From NCBI GenBank assembly GCA_022495995.1, contig JAFEMH010007441.1, forward strand, positions 25,678-89,677: a DNA stretch of 64,000 bases, in the 5' to 3' direction. The position numbers were made by a program, and so were the translations under genes. This stretch comes from Adenophora triphylla var. japonica (taxonomy: Eukaryota; Streptophyta; Magnoliopsida; Asterales; Campanulaceae). Every line of letters starts with the position of its first letter. Position 1 is the first letter of the stretch. Of the stretch, positions 43,370 through 54,899 are shown in pieces. The notes beneath the pieces were generated by a model. It did not search any database, was not told where the DNA came from, and worked only from the letters and a program-made list of their open reading frames with translations.

Positions 43370-45721
43370 GCCTAAATCCTCCACTCTCCCCCAAAAATAT
43401 GTCCACTCACTCCACAACTTTAGAATGCAAACATATCAATTTTTAGTTGCATAAATGAAGAGTTGCATGCTTCCATTAAAATTTACATGCTCCTCCATAT
43501 TCCCATAAAGCTGTCCGAGACTATTAACCCTACCATATCCCATCCCCATCTAAACCAAAATCGCTACACAAACACACACAAAACATTATTTCTTTCTCTC
43601 TCCCTCCCTCTCTCCACATCAGGAGAACTTCAACCACCGCCCACTTCGCCTTCACTCCTCCTTCGGCCACCTATCCCTCACATCGACCATTATGGCTACA
43701 TCTGCTTTCTTCTTCAGGTCCGACGCTCTTCTTAGGCCATTTGACCGACCAAAAACTCACTTGCCTAAGATCTTCAAGGCAAAATCCAAATACAATTTGA
43801 GATTGAAAAATTAATTACCACCTACATTACAACTTTAACAACTTTTCAACTTTAAGCCTCCATTTTCCAGAACCCATAAAGCATGAATAGTGAATCTACA
43901 AAATCAAAACAAAATTAGAACAAAAACCCAGCATATCCGGAATTTTTCACGTTCATTAGTGACTATATTAAATCTTATATAGAGAAGAATTGAGAAAGAG
44001 ATGGAGAAATACATACGGATCCTTCTATATCGCTCACCACCACCGCCCCGGCTACGATACTTGCTCTTCTACTATCGGAGCTTCGAAACTGCCGACCTAA
44101 ATGACGCTCGCAAACCATGCTACAAAATGGAGGCATAATGCAAAAAACAACATTTGAAGTTTGACAATAATGAAAATTGTATAGAAAAAGGGTGGTGGGA
44201 TTGGGATTTGGGAGCTGAGATGAGATGTGAAGAAAGCCGGTGCTTCATTTTTTTGGAATGGAGAGAGAGATTCACGGGGAATTGAGGGAGGAGACTATAA
44301 TACGTGTCATTTTCTTTCAAACAAATGGAGTACATGCATATAAACCTCAGACTGAGCGACAATTTAACGCTTCCAAAACAAAGTCAAAACGATGCCGTTC
44401 AAGGTTTTCATTTTCAGCGAACTTGATAGTGACAGATTTGGGCGCCATTTTGCCATATTAGGAATGTAATGTCTTTTTAGTATAATATAGATTAGTAGCT
44501 AAACTTTTAGATTCGCGGATTGAATGTAACTTATACCGAATCTCAATGTTGTAATATTTGTGCTTATTAATCAATTTTGTTATCCGGCTTCCTTTGTTCT
44601 CCTTTAATAAGTCCCATGGCTTACAAATTCGGTTGTTTCTTCATCTCCGACAACAAACTTCATCCCCGACAACAAATCTGGCCGAGAAATGTGAAAATTT
44701 AGTTTAATTCTTGTTCTAGTCCATGTCGCTATTCCTGCATCCAGGGAATTTTTACAATTGTAATATATGTATAACAGTTTAGATGAGATACCATATTTTT
44801 TATGATTGTTATGTTCATTTTTGAGTATTTTGTTTGACCGAATGAGTTTTAAGAGGTTATAGGAGGTAAGAAGTGGCAAAATTGCCATACACCAGAGGCA
44901 AAATCACCTGTGACTCATTTTGATTTGGTGAATAGTTATGATATGAAGTGGCAAAACTGTCCATAAAATTACTCCTATACCTTAAGTATAAAAGTAATTA
45001 GTATTATACCTAAATATATGAGCGGATTTGTTGATAAAATATAAGATATTTTTATAATTTTTTCTAAGAAAATGTAAAAAATGTGAAAAAATACTTTTAT
45101 AAATAAGTACTATAAGATTAATTCTATTCATATATTTTAATAGTTAATAAAATATGAGATTTTTTAATGTCAAAACATGTGAAAAAAAATTATTTTTATT
45201 ATTAAGTATAAGTGTAATTGTAATCTTATATTTATATCTAAGTATACTAGCAAACAAATATAATAGGGATAGTAATGTTCTTTGAGCAAGTATAATTTTT
45301 TATGAATTTCTGTGAATTTTTATGAATTTTTTCATTTCATTCGACCGAGCCTCCCCGATTTTAGGAACTAATGTTGAATTACAATCTCCTTCGAAGCTCC
45401 GACCACTTCCAAATCTGACTCGCCATTTCACTCACTGTCCTTTCCAAATTCAAAAATCTCCATGCCCTAATCGGCCTTTCTCTAACCTCTTTCAAGTCGG
45501 CCTGACTAGCTGCCCATCGACCCCGAATTCCGCGACCCTCGTTGCTCTCACACTCGTTCCCGCCAATCGGTCAGTTCCAATTCGGTTATAGATTGCTTAT
45601 AGTACTCTGGACTTTTTTGTTGCTTCTGTTCTAGGGTTTTGAAATATTTGTTTATGTGATTCTTTGGGGATTTTACATCTCTCCAGTATTTCGATCTGTA
45701 GTACAGGGTTCTAATGTATTC

Positions 45722-45756
<35 letters not shown>

Positions 45757-46230
45757 TGGTAGAAAAATGATTGATTTATGCTATGTTGCTATTTTATTTT
45801 TTTATGAAATATACTTGAAATTATGTATATTGTGCTCCATAAGTGGGATCACCATCAGGATGAGGCAAAGGTTCAGACCAGCTTTTAGAATTTGTATGCT
45901 TAAGGCATAAGCATTTGAATTCACATGCTCCTTATATAATATTCTGATTTGGAAGATGGAAATTAATCGGGTTACAACCTATGCTCTGTAATGAAATGTT
46001 AGTAAATATGTAGATCATGGATGCATCAGCTATCTACGGATAATCATGGCATGCCATTGTTATACATTTTTAAATTCTTCTTTACCGGATTCAGCTACTC
46101 TACAAATGTGCATATGCAACTTCAGTAGATACGTATTGTTCTTCTAACCTGTTTCAGTTGCTTTACAAATATATGTGTAACTAATATACCTGTTTTTTCT
46201 TCTTCATATGTTTACTTGATTAATTAGAAG
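43370..46230. other. Intergenic region and probable promoter side of OGDH
   Basis: No gene is clearly supported. A CT-rich leader-like stretch (43590-43620) precedes a 41-codon frame (ATG at 43692, MATSAFFFRSDALLRPFDRP...) that I do not recognise. 45340-45590 is GC-richer and could hold the first, untranslated exon of OGDH. A poly(T) tract occupies 45727-45754. Confidence 0.45.
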
Positions 46231-46312
46231 TGATTTTGCAGGGTTTAAATTGGTTAAGAAGTCCCAAGCTTTGTGGAGTTTGTATGTGGATTTGAATATT
46301 AGGTTTCAAGCA

Positions 46313-49300
46313 ATGACGTGGTTTCGAGCCGGGTCTAGCGTGGCAAAGCTTGCCATAAGAAGAAGTTTGTCACAAGGTGGATCATATGCAGCAAGAACAC
46401 ATGCCATTCCGCCCGGTGGTCGATATTTTCACTCAACAGTTTTTAAGTCAAAGGCACAGTCTGCGCCTGTTCCTCGCCCTGTTCCACTTTCTAGGTTAAC
46501 TGATAACTTCTTAGATGGAACAAGCAGTGTTTACCTTGAAGAGCTTCAGAGAGCTTGGGAGGCTGACCCAAATAGTGTCGATGAATCGTGGGACAATTTC
46601 TTTAGGAACTTTGTTGGCCAGGCAGGCACATCGCCTGGCATTTCTGGGCAAACTATTCAAGAGAGCATGCGGTTGTTATTGCTCGTTAGAGCCTACCAGG
46701 TTAATGGCCATATGAAAGCCAAGTTGGATCCACTGGGTTTGGAACAGAGGGAGATACCCGATGATTTAGATCCAGCCCTCTATGGTTTCAATGAAGCTGA
46801 TTTGGATAGAGAATTTTTTCTTGGTGTATGGAAGATGTCTGGGTTTTTATCTGAGAATCGTCCTGTGCAAACCCTGAGAGCGATATTGACACGGCTTGAG
46901 CAGGCTTATTGTGGAAATATTGGTTACGAATACATGCACATTTCTGACCGTGAAAAGTGTAACTGGCTGAGAGACAAGATTGAGACGCCAACCCCAATGC
47001 AATATAATCGTCGGAGAGGCGCGAGGTTATCCTTGACAGGGCTCGTATGGAGTACTCAATTTGCGAATTTCTTGGCGACCAAGTGGGTAGCTGCTAAGAG
47101 GTTTGGGCTTGAAGGTGGTGAAACCTTGATTCCTGGCATGAAAGAGATGTTTGATAGATCAGCAGATCTCGGTGTTGAGAGCATTGTTATTGGGATGTCT
47201 CACAGAGGAAGATTGAATGTTTTGGGAAATGTTGTTCGGAAACCGCTGCATCAAATCTTCAGTGAATTTAGTGGTGGTACGAAACCGGTGGATGAAGTTG
47301 GGCTCTACACTGGAACTGGTGACGTTAAGTATCACTTGGGAACTTCATATGATCGCCCAACTCGAGGTGGAAAGAGAATTCACTTGTCTTTGGTTGCTAA
47401 TCCAAGTCATTTGGAAGCTGTGGATCCGGTCGTGGTTGGGAAAACTAGAGCGAAACAATATTACTCTAATGATACAGATAGGACTAAGAATATGGGTATT
47501 TTGATTCATGGGGATGGTAGCTTTGCTGGACAAGGGGTAGTCTATGAAACACTGCATTTGAGTGCTCTACCAAACTACACTACTGGTGGGACTATACATA
47601 TTGTGGTGAATAATCAAGTGGCATTTACTACTGATCCAATGTCTGGGAGGTCTTCACAATATTGTACAGATGTTGCAAAAGCTTTGAATGCTCCCATTTT
47701 TCATGTTAATGGTGATGACATGGAGGCAGTTGTTCACATCTGTGAGATTGCAGCAGAATGGCGCCAGAGATTCCACACAGATGTTGTGGTCGACATAGTC
47801 TGTTATCGCAGATTTGGACACAATGAAATTGATGAACCATCCTTTACCCAACCCAAAATGTACAAGGTTTGTTTTCTGCTTCAGAGTATTTCTTAGTGGT
47901 TGCAGAACAATACTTATTCATATACTGACCAACTGGCATCAATAAACTTTCTTTTTAACTGATGCTACAAACAATTGGACAACATTTTGTCATATTACTG
48001 TTAGTTATCTGCATTTTCTATCAGCATTCTATGCATGGCTTTTCATTTACATTTGACTTGTATTATTTTTTTGAATGCTTTAGCTAAAACTTCTCTTAGT
48101 TCTAACTTGCATTGGGTGTTTTAGGTTATCCGTAATCATCCTTCAGCACTAGAGATTTACCAAAAGAAACTCATGCAATCTGGTCAAGTGACAAAAGAAG
48201 ATATAGATAGAATACATGAAAAGGTCAATGCCATCCTCAATGAGGAGTTTTTAGCAAGCAAAGATTATGTTCCCAAGAAGAGGGATTGGCTTTCTGCTTA
48301 CTGGACTGGATTCAAGTCTCCTGAACAGATTTCTCGTATTCGCAATACTGGGTATGTTATGAGCTCTTTTGTTTTTTACCTTTTATTTTCTAGTCGATCT
48401 ATTGTATTTTATGAAACTTTGCGATGTTTTACAGGGTCAAACCAGAGATTTTGAAGACTGTTGGCAAAGCAATTACAACCCTTCCAGAAACCTTTAAGGC
48501 TCATAGAGCTGTTAAAAAGATTTTTGCAGACCGCGCCAAGATGATTGAAACAGGGGAGGGTATCGACTGGGCAGTTGGGGAGGCGCTTGCGTTTGCAACA
48601 CTTCTCGTGGAAGGAAATCATGTTAGATTGAGCGGTCAGGATGTAGAGAGAGGCACTTTTAGTCATAGGCATGCTGTAATACATGATCAGGAAACTGGGG
48701 AGATGTTCTGTCCGCTGGATCATGTTAAAATGGACCAAAATGAGGAGATGTTCACTGTAAGCAACAGGTAAGTAACTGTGCATAGTACTCTCTGTTGAGT
48801 TTAACAATGTTTTTACTGTTATGCAAGCACCCTTTTATCTCTCCCAGACCTGCCCCTCCTCCCTAACCTTTTTGTCACTTTTTTATTCTGTTTGCACGTG
48901 TATACTATTTCTTGTAGCAGCTTATCACATTTGTCGGTGAATGATTCGACCGATAATGTTCCAGCTGCATGCAGGCTAACTATGCCATCTGAACTACTGC
49001 CGCTTGCTCCATGGGCCTATAAACTCACTTTCCTTCTCCCGCCTTCTAACCCCACCAGCCCTCCTCGTAATCCTCATAATTAGCATGTTAGTTTAGGATC
49101 TAACCTCAAGCATGCTTGCATGTGAGCTTTATATGTGCATTATTGTTTGATAGTTGAATTGATGGATCTTGGTTAGATGCTCTATGATCAGAAGCATAAA
49201 TCAACTAATTTTATTTTGAAAATGACCTTGACACTCTTTCTGTCACAATATATTTTCCATCCGAGTAGTTTCGCAAAATGTTTTGACTGCAATTTGATAT

Positions 49301-52239
49301 GGGCATCCACTTGTTATTTATGTGCCTTGATAAAGGAAGTCACTATTTTCTAGTTTTAAGTTTAGTTTTATTTTTTTTGGGGCTTTATCCCGATTCCCTA
49401 ACTATTTTTTGAATATATTTTTCCCATTGGTCCAGCTCCCTTTCAGAATTTGGGGTTCTCGGCTTCGAACTGGGTTATTCTATGGAAAATCCTAATTCAT
49501 TGGTCATCTGGGAAGCTCAGTTTGGTGATTTCGCTAATGGAGCTCAGGTGATTTTTGATCAGTTTATTAGCAGTGGGGAGGCCAAGTGGTTGAGGCAGAC
49601 TGGGTTAGTTGTGCTACTACCTCACGGTTATGATGGCCAGGGTCCTGAACATTCGAGTGCACGATTGGAGCGTTATCTTCAGGTATTGTAGTGGTCACAT
49701 TTGTTTTTTTGTCTTTTGCTTAGCCAGCTGTTTTGTATATTCTGCGGTATATTATATGTATGCTGTATTCTGTGTATTCTCATAACATAGTTTAGATCTG
49801 TGCAGGAAACATGTTTCCCTTGTATGCTTATAAATAATAACAGGCTGACCTGACCTACATTGTTGGAATACATAGAACAGGAACGGGCCTTTTTCTTTCC
49901 TTTTCCATGTAAAAGGCCCCACTTCATTTTGAAGCTCTAGTCATCAGTATAGCATCACCTCTGCACCACAGGCGACCCATATCATTATGCCGTCTACTAA
50001 ATATTTTTACTGAATTTGGTGGCAGATGAGTGATGATAATCCTGACGTTGTACCTGTGATGGACCCTACACTGCGGAAGCAAATTCAGGAATGCAATTGG
50101 CAAGTTGTAAACGTCACTACTCCAGCCAATTACTTCCACGTTCTCCGCCGCCAGGTGAGTTCTTTGGTTGCAGACTCTCCGGATTCTTTGAGGACTTTTT
50201 AGTTTTCTTACATGTTATATTGTCGTCTCTCAGATTAACAGGGAGTTTCGTAAGCCTCTCATTGTGATGGCTCCAAAGAACTTGCTCAGGCACAAGGAAT
50301 GCAAGTCAAATCTATCAGAGTTTGATGATGTTCAAGGTCATCCAGGTTTTGACAAACAAGGGACCAGGTTCAAGCGCCTTATCAAAGACCAGAATGACCA
50401 TTCAGATCTGGAAGAGGGTATCAGACGTCTTGTTCTTTGCTCTGGCAAGGTTTGTTTTGACTATTTCAGGCAGACATATGAGAATAGAGAATGAGCTTTT
50501 TGTTGGATCAATTCCTGAGCATTTGTTTTTGTGTTTTGGTTTGTTTTACAAATTCTCTAACTAATTTTATTTCCCGAACATTTAATTACTCATGTATATC
50601 ATCATGCAGGTTTACTATGAGCTTGATGAGGAGCGAAGGAATGGTGGAGTGAAGGATGTTGCAATATGTCGGGTGGAACAGCTTTGCCCATTCCCTTACG
50701 ATCTCATCCAGCGTGAACTGAAACGTTATCCTAGTAAGTATTCTAAACGTGAAATCAACTGTCGACCATGAGGAGGATGCATATATCTAATCCGGGGGGT
50801 ATCAAAGTGGCTAGTATTATTGGTCACTATAACACGCTGGTGAATTTGTTGGCTACAATTTTGTTTTCCTGATATGTAACAGTTCTGTTAACTACATGAA
50901 CATTAATTACAAGTAAATATTCCCTACGAAAGGCTCCCTTGGTTATACTTGGAAAAATAAGTTCTGGTTTAGTTTAACAGAGATTACTTTTCTGTTCCAT
51001 CAAAGTTAGTTCTTGAACTCTGTTATTATTACTCGCTCTGTCCCAACAAAAGAGTCGCGCATACCTTTTTTGTCCACCCCAAAAAAAATACACATTTTAT
51101 TACAATTTCATGAAGATAGTCATGTACAGGCTAGTAAAGCTAAAAAAAATTCCTGCCATTGTGCAATACAACTGTTTTTTCCTGACAAGAGGGAGACTTA
51201 GTTTCTGATTTCCCAGGGTGGTTGGAATTGGGCATTCCAGAAGAATAAAATAGTGCAATATATCAAAATGGATGAAACTTAAATGTTGGACATGCTAACC
51301 ATTAGGTTGGTGGATGTTCCAAATGTTTTGAGAAACATTTCTATAACAATCATTGTGTATATAGGCCTCTCAACAAGGTCTATGTAGCAATTCCCTTTAC
51401 AATGGTTTTCACATGCTTTTAGAATCAATCACACTCCCAGAGGGCCAGAATGGTGTGAAACACTTTTTGTTGCTTACCTTTCATTATACTTTCCTGCTGC
51501 TTTTTGGATTCAGTATCTCTAGTTCTATCTGCTACGAACCCCAGTTTTTCTATTTTATCAAAAATATATGAAAAACTGTAGGAAGACCTTTTAAACTTGC
51601 AAAATTTTCAGTTTGGAAGCTTTTATGAGTGTACTATATGTAAATCCCATTAGTGTACGAATGCTATGTATCTCACAATAAATATGCATGATTTTATTTT
51701 TTACAACTTCATGTACTTGAAAGGGCTCTGCCTTATGTTTAGAGTCTTTCACTTGCAAAGTTCTGCTTATAAGTTAAGCTAATGAACTTTTGAGTTTCTA
51801 GATTAAGTTTAACTTGAAGTTAAGAAAAATAATTAACATCCTTCGAACAAAGGGTGTTCATGGAAAACAGTTTTAATCCTTAAAATGTTAACATACTATA
51901 TGTGCGGAGTAGAGGGAGCGTATATCACAAATGACGAGCAATGTTTACAAGTTTAATTAGCCTGTATTTGCTTGACATCTTAGGCTACCCTATTTACATG
52001 TCGTATTTACTTTTGTTGTTCCAGATGCAGAGATTGTTTGGTGTCAGGAGGAGCCCAAGAACATGGGTGCATACACTTACATTGCACCCCGTCTCGGTAC
52101 TGCCATGAAAGAACTTCACAGAGGTTCCATAGATGAGATTAAATATGTGGGTCGTGCTCCATCCGCTGCCACTGCTACTGGTTTCTATTCGGTTCACTTG
52201 AAAGAGCAGAGTGAACTTGTTAAGAACGCTATCCATTAA
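46313..52239 (+). CDS. OGDH: 2-oxoglutarate dehydrogenase E1 subunit, mitochondrial
   Basis: This is the thiamine-diphosphate-dependent E1 of the 2-oxoglutarate dehydrogenase complex, which decarboxylates 2-oxoglutarate and reductively succinylates the E2 lipoyl group in the TCA cycle. Exons: 46313-47866, 48125-48351, 48435-48767, 49436-49682, 50026-50154, 50234-50449, 50610-50733, 52025-52239; all introns are GT-AG. The product is 1014 residues, close to the usual plant length. The start [19 protein letters not shown] gives an Arg-rich mitochondrial presequence; the upstream in-frame sequence follows a splice acceptor (TTTGCAG, 46241) and is taken as 5' [23 protein letters not shown] is the N-terminal domain. 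[11 protein letters not shown] (about 296), GDGSFAGQG (about 400) and NNQVAFTTD (about 432) line the cofactor site. [13 protein letters not shown] ends exon 1, and [14 protein letters not shown] is near the C-terminus. Oddity: residues about 232-243 read [11 protein letters not shown], caused by compensating indels. Confidence 0.96.
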
Positions 52240-52374
52240 TCAAATTTGAAAATCTCCCAGTAGTACAGATCAAAACCATTACTTGCACAGTTTAAACATT
52301 GTGATGATGTTACATCCAAGGTATTTTGCTTTTCATTTTACGCTAACTTAAAATCATACTCTTGGTGTCTGAGA

Positions 52375-52400
52375 TGTGTGTTTGAATGAAATAAAAGTGC
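52375..52400 (+). terminator. OGDH 3' UTR with polyadenylation-like signal
   Basis: GAATGAAATAAAAG near 52386-52399, 150 bp after the stop codon, fits a plant near-upstream poly(A) element. Confidence 0.4.
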
Positions 52401-52508
52401 CAGTGGGGTTTCATTGTAAATCACTTGACAGATTTTTGTTAAGGGCTCATAGAAAGTAGTTACTTTCCTTAAATACAAAGTTTGAGGTTTATCAAATTTT
52501 CCTTTAGT

Positions 52509-52525
52509 ACTAGTGGGTAGCCCGT
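52509..52525 (-). mobile_element. Degenerate Helitron-end-like motif
   Basis: The - strand reads GCACGGGCTACCCACTAGT, like many plant Helitron 3' ends, but the partner arm of the hairpin is missing. Possibly disrupted; tentative. Confidence 0.25.
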
Positions 52526-52850
52526 GCGGAAATTAATTTGCCATTTTTTTTTTTTTTTGTATTTTGCTAATAATTTTAGCCAAAAACTCACAAAAAACGC
52601 GTTTTTTGTTAAGTTAACAAAAAACGTGTTTTAAATAACGGCTCTCTCTCACTTTCTCTCACTAAACGCAAACACACTTCTCTCTCTCACTATACGCAAA
52701 TAACAGAGAGCTCTCCCCGGTCGTCTTCCTCACCATCCCAATGGCCTTCTCCCCGATCCAATCAGTCACCAATTCCACCCCAATCAACCGTTGCATCACC
52801 GGCGACCTCTCCAACTTCCCCAATTACAATCGCCTGAAAGGGTGTTGCCA

Positions 52851-53075
52851 TCATCTGGTGATGTCGAGCTTCAATGGCTGCTCTTCTTGCTGCTCACCTT
52901 GCCAAGTCCAAACAATATCTTTCAAAGCCGGCCTAATCTCTTCCTTCATCACTTTCCTATACTCCAACGTATCTCCACTCGATTTCTGCACTTCAACCAC
53001 ATGAAAATCTGGACCCACCTCAAAAATTTCAGCATCAATTGACAAACATTTTGGATTTTCCCCAATTCTTGCTTT
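52851..53075 (-). pseudogene. Captured C-terminal fragment of a CBL-interacting protein kinase (CIPK)
   Basis: - strand residues [20 protein letters not shown], then [20 protein letters not shown] and [18 protein letters not shown], match the C-terminal regulatory region of CIPK/SnRK3 kinases, the part after the NAF domain that contacts PP2C phosphatases. The frame continues to a stop at 52851-52853. Sequence upstream in the same frame (to 53162) is unrelated, and the kinase and NAF domains are absent. A single exon or part of one was therefore captured. It is in the same relative orientation in its element as the SKA2 fragment is in the element at 6406. Expression is unknown. Confidence 0.8.
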
Positions 53076-53402
53076 CCTTCCACAGCACCAGGGGTTTCTC
53101 CAGCGACGAAAATTGATGATGTTGAGTACGACGCTGGCGAATTTGAAAGAGAATCTCAACAAAATTGCATTGGATGTTCACGACGGTGAGGACGATGATG
53201 ATTACGACGGCGACGATAGGCTCTCGTCGGAGATCTCAAATCGGTGGTTTCTGATTCTCCGATTGCTAATGGTTTTGATTCGCCTTCGAATTCTGAGGTA
53301 ATAATTTGTGAATTGAAAAACAGTTGAAACAACTCTGCAGATTGTTGATATGAAATTATAGTCGCTTTCTTCTCCAATCACCGCGCATTTGTGTTGGTAG
53401 TT

Positions 53403-54060
53403 TAGTTTTGGAGTGTCCAGTGCATTTGTTTTGGGATGCCAGTGTGTGTGTTTTGGTGTGCCAGTGTGTGTTTTTGGTGTGCCAGTGTGTGTTTTTTTGG
53501 TGTGCCTGCCAAGGCGTGTGTGTTTTGGTGTGCCAGTGCATGTATTTTGGAGTGCCAGTGCATGTGATTTGGAGTACCAGTTGTGTTTTTTGGAGCCAGC
53601 AAACTTAATTTGAGTGTCAGTGTATGTGTTTTGGAGTGCCAGTTTTTGTTTTTTTGAGTGCCAATTCATGTATTTTGAAGTGCCAGTTCTTGTGTTTTGA
53701 GAGCAAGTAAAAATATTTTTGAGTGCCAGTGTACGTGTATTTGAGTGCCAGTGTACGTGATTTTGAATGCCAGTCCTTGTTTCTTTGAATGCCAGTGCTA
53801 GTGTTTTTGAGAGCCAGCAAAAATATTAGTGTAACAAAGTGCCGGTGTTAGTTGAACAGTGCCAAATGTGAAGAGTGCCGTTCATGTATATAAAAGTGCC
53901 GGAGTGTAAAAGTGTCGGTGCCGGTTTAACAAAATGCCGCTGTCGGTTACACTGGCACTTTGTTAAATTGGTACGCACTTTTTTTTCACCGGCAATTTGT
54001 GATACATGAACCGGCACTTTATTACACCGGCAAGCTTTGTTAAATGTACATTTGGCATAA
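53403..54060. repeat. GTGCCAGT-type arrays with inverted second half
   Basis: 53403-53830 repeats GTGCCAGTG plus TGTTTTGGA-like spacers about every 27-30 bp. 53840-53950 has AACAAAGTGCC units and 53945-54030 their complements. Cys/Val- or His/Thr-rich open frames on either strand here come from the repeat. Confidence 0.85.
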
Positions 54061-54208
54061 ACGGGGAAACCAGTAATTACAAAAATGCCACCGTTTATTT
54101 TGAACATGGTTGCCAGTAATTACAAAATTGCCACCGCTTAATTTGAAAACACGTTTTTTCATATCTTAAGAAAAAACTAGTTTTTTATAAGACCAACTCA
54201 TAATTTTA

Positions 54209-54740
54209 TGTTTTTATTTGATAAAGTGGCATATCATTTTTTGGGTGATTTAAATCTATTTTATATCAATCAAAATATTTACATTTATAAATTCAGGAGA
54301 ATTTTTTTACTGTAACTTTTGTTGTATATAGGTATTACTTATTATGACAATTGAAATTTGAATAATAACAATGAATTATTGTTGTTGTTATTAGTTAACT
54401 TCTAATTTTATAGACGATTGAATTAATAATATTAGATATCTTTGATATTAATGATTTTATACTATATACGTACACATATTATGATTAGTAAATATAATTA
54501 GCGGAAATCATTATTTACATTTAATGTATTAATAGAATAATATTTTTATTATGTTTTAAAAAAATATTTTTTCTAGTTATGGTTAACTAATATAGCATTC
54601 ATCATCTTAAATAGAAAGTTATATGAGAATATTGATCTAATATAGTAAGTTTAACATCTAATATTTAACAATATGGAGTATATTAGTAACTAATATTGAA
54701 GCATTATCTAAGATATTTCAATTTATTAAAAGGATATGGT
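54209..54740. other. AT-rich spacer
   Basis: No gene or element recognised. Confidence 0.5.
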
Positions 54741-54899
54741 TAAATACAGGGACCAAAAAATACAGGGAACCAAAAAAATTATCAAAATATTCATTTATAT
54801 AATTTTTTTTTTTTCATTTCATATTCAAACAACACTCTCCCTCTTCCTCTCCCTCGCTCTCTCTCTCAGTACGTACGACGACCAAATACACCATTCGCC

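Larger units (their letters stand above)
52579..54199 (-). mobile_element. Pack-MULE (palindrome-end family) carrying a CIPK fragment, 1621 bp
   Basis: On the + strand it starts GCCAAAAACTC and ends AAGACCAACTC, the reverse complement of the GAGTTGGTCTT...GATTTTGGC layout, so the element lies on the - strand. The 9-bp TSD ATAATTTTA is at 52570-52578 and 54200-54208. The left palindromic set is AAAAAACGCGTTTTTT, GTTAAGTTAAC and CAAAAAACGTGTTTT (52591-52634). The right set has AAACACGTTTTTTC and AAAAAACTAGTTTTTT. In element orientation the order is arrays of GTGCCAGT units (54060-53403), then the captured gene, then the second end, exactly as in 6406-7230. Confidence 0.88.

Noticed and set aside
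46250..46312. Upstream start for OGDH adding 21 residues
   Set aside because: The extra sequence follows a splice acceptor and lacks the conserved [10 protein letters not shown] start; the ATG at 46313 gives the family N-terminus.
51031..51060. Stowaway MITE in OGDH intron 7
   Set aside because: Only a weak left-end-like ACTCGCTCTGTCCCA is seen; no right inverted repeat or TA pair could be found.
53408..53613. Cys/Val and His/Thr rich frames
   Set aside because: Produced by GTGCCAGTG/TGTTTTGG repeats in the Pack-MULE.
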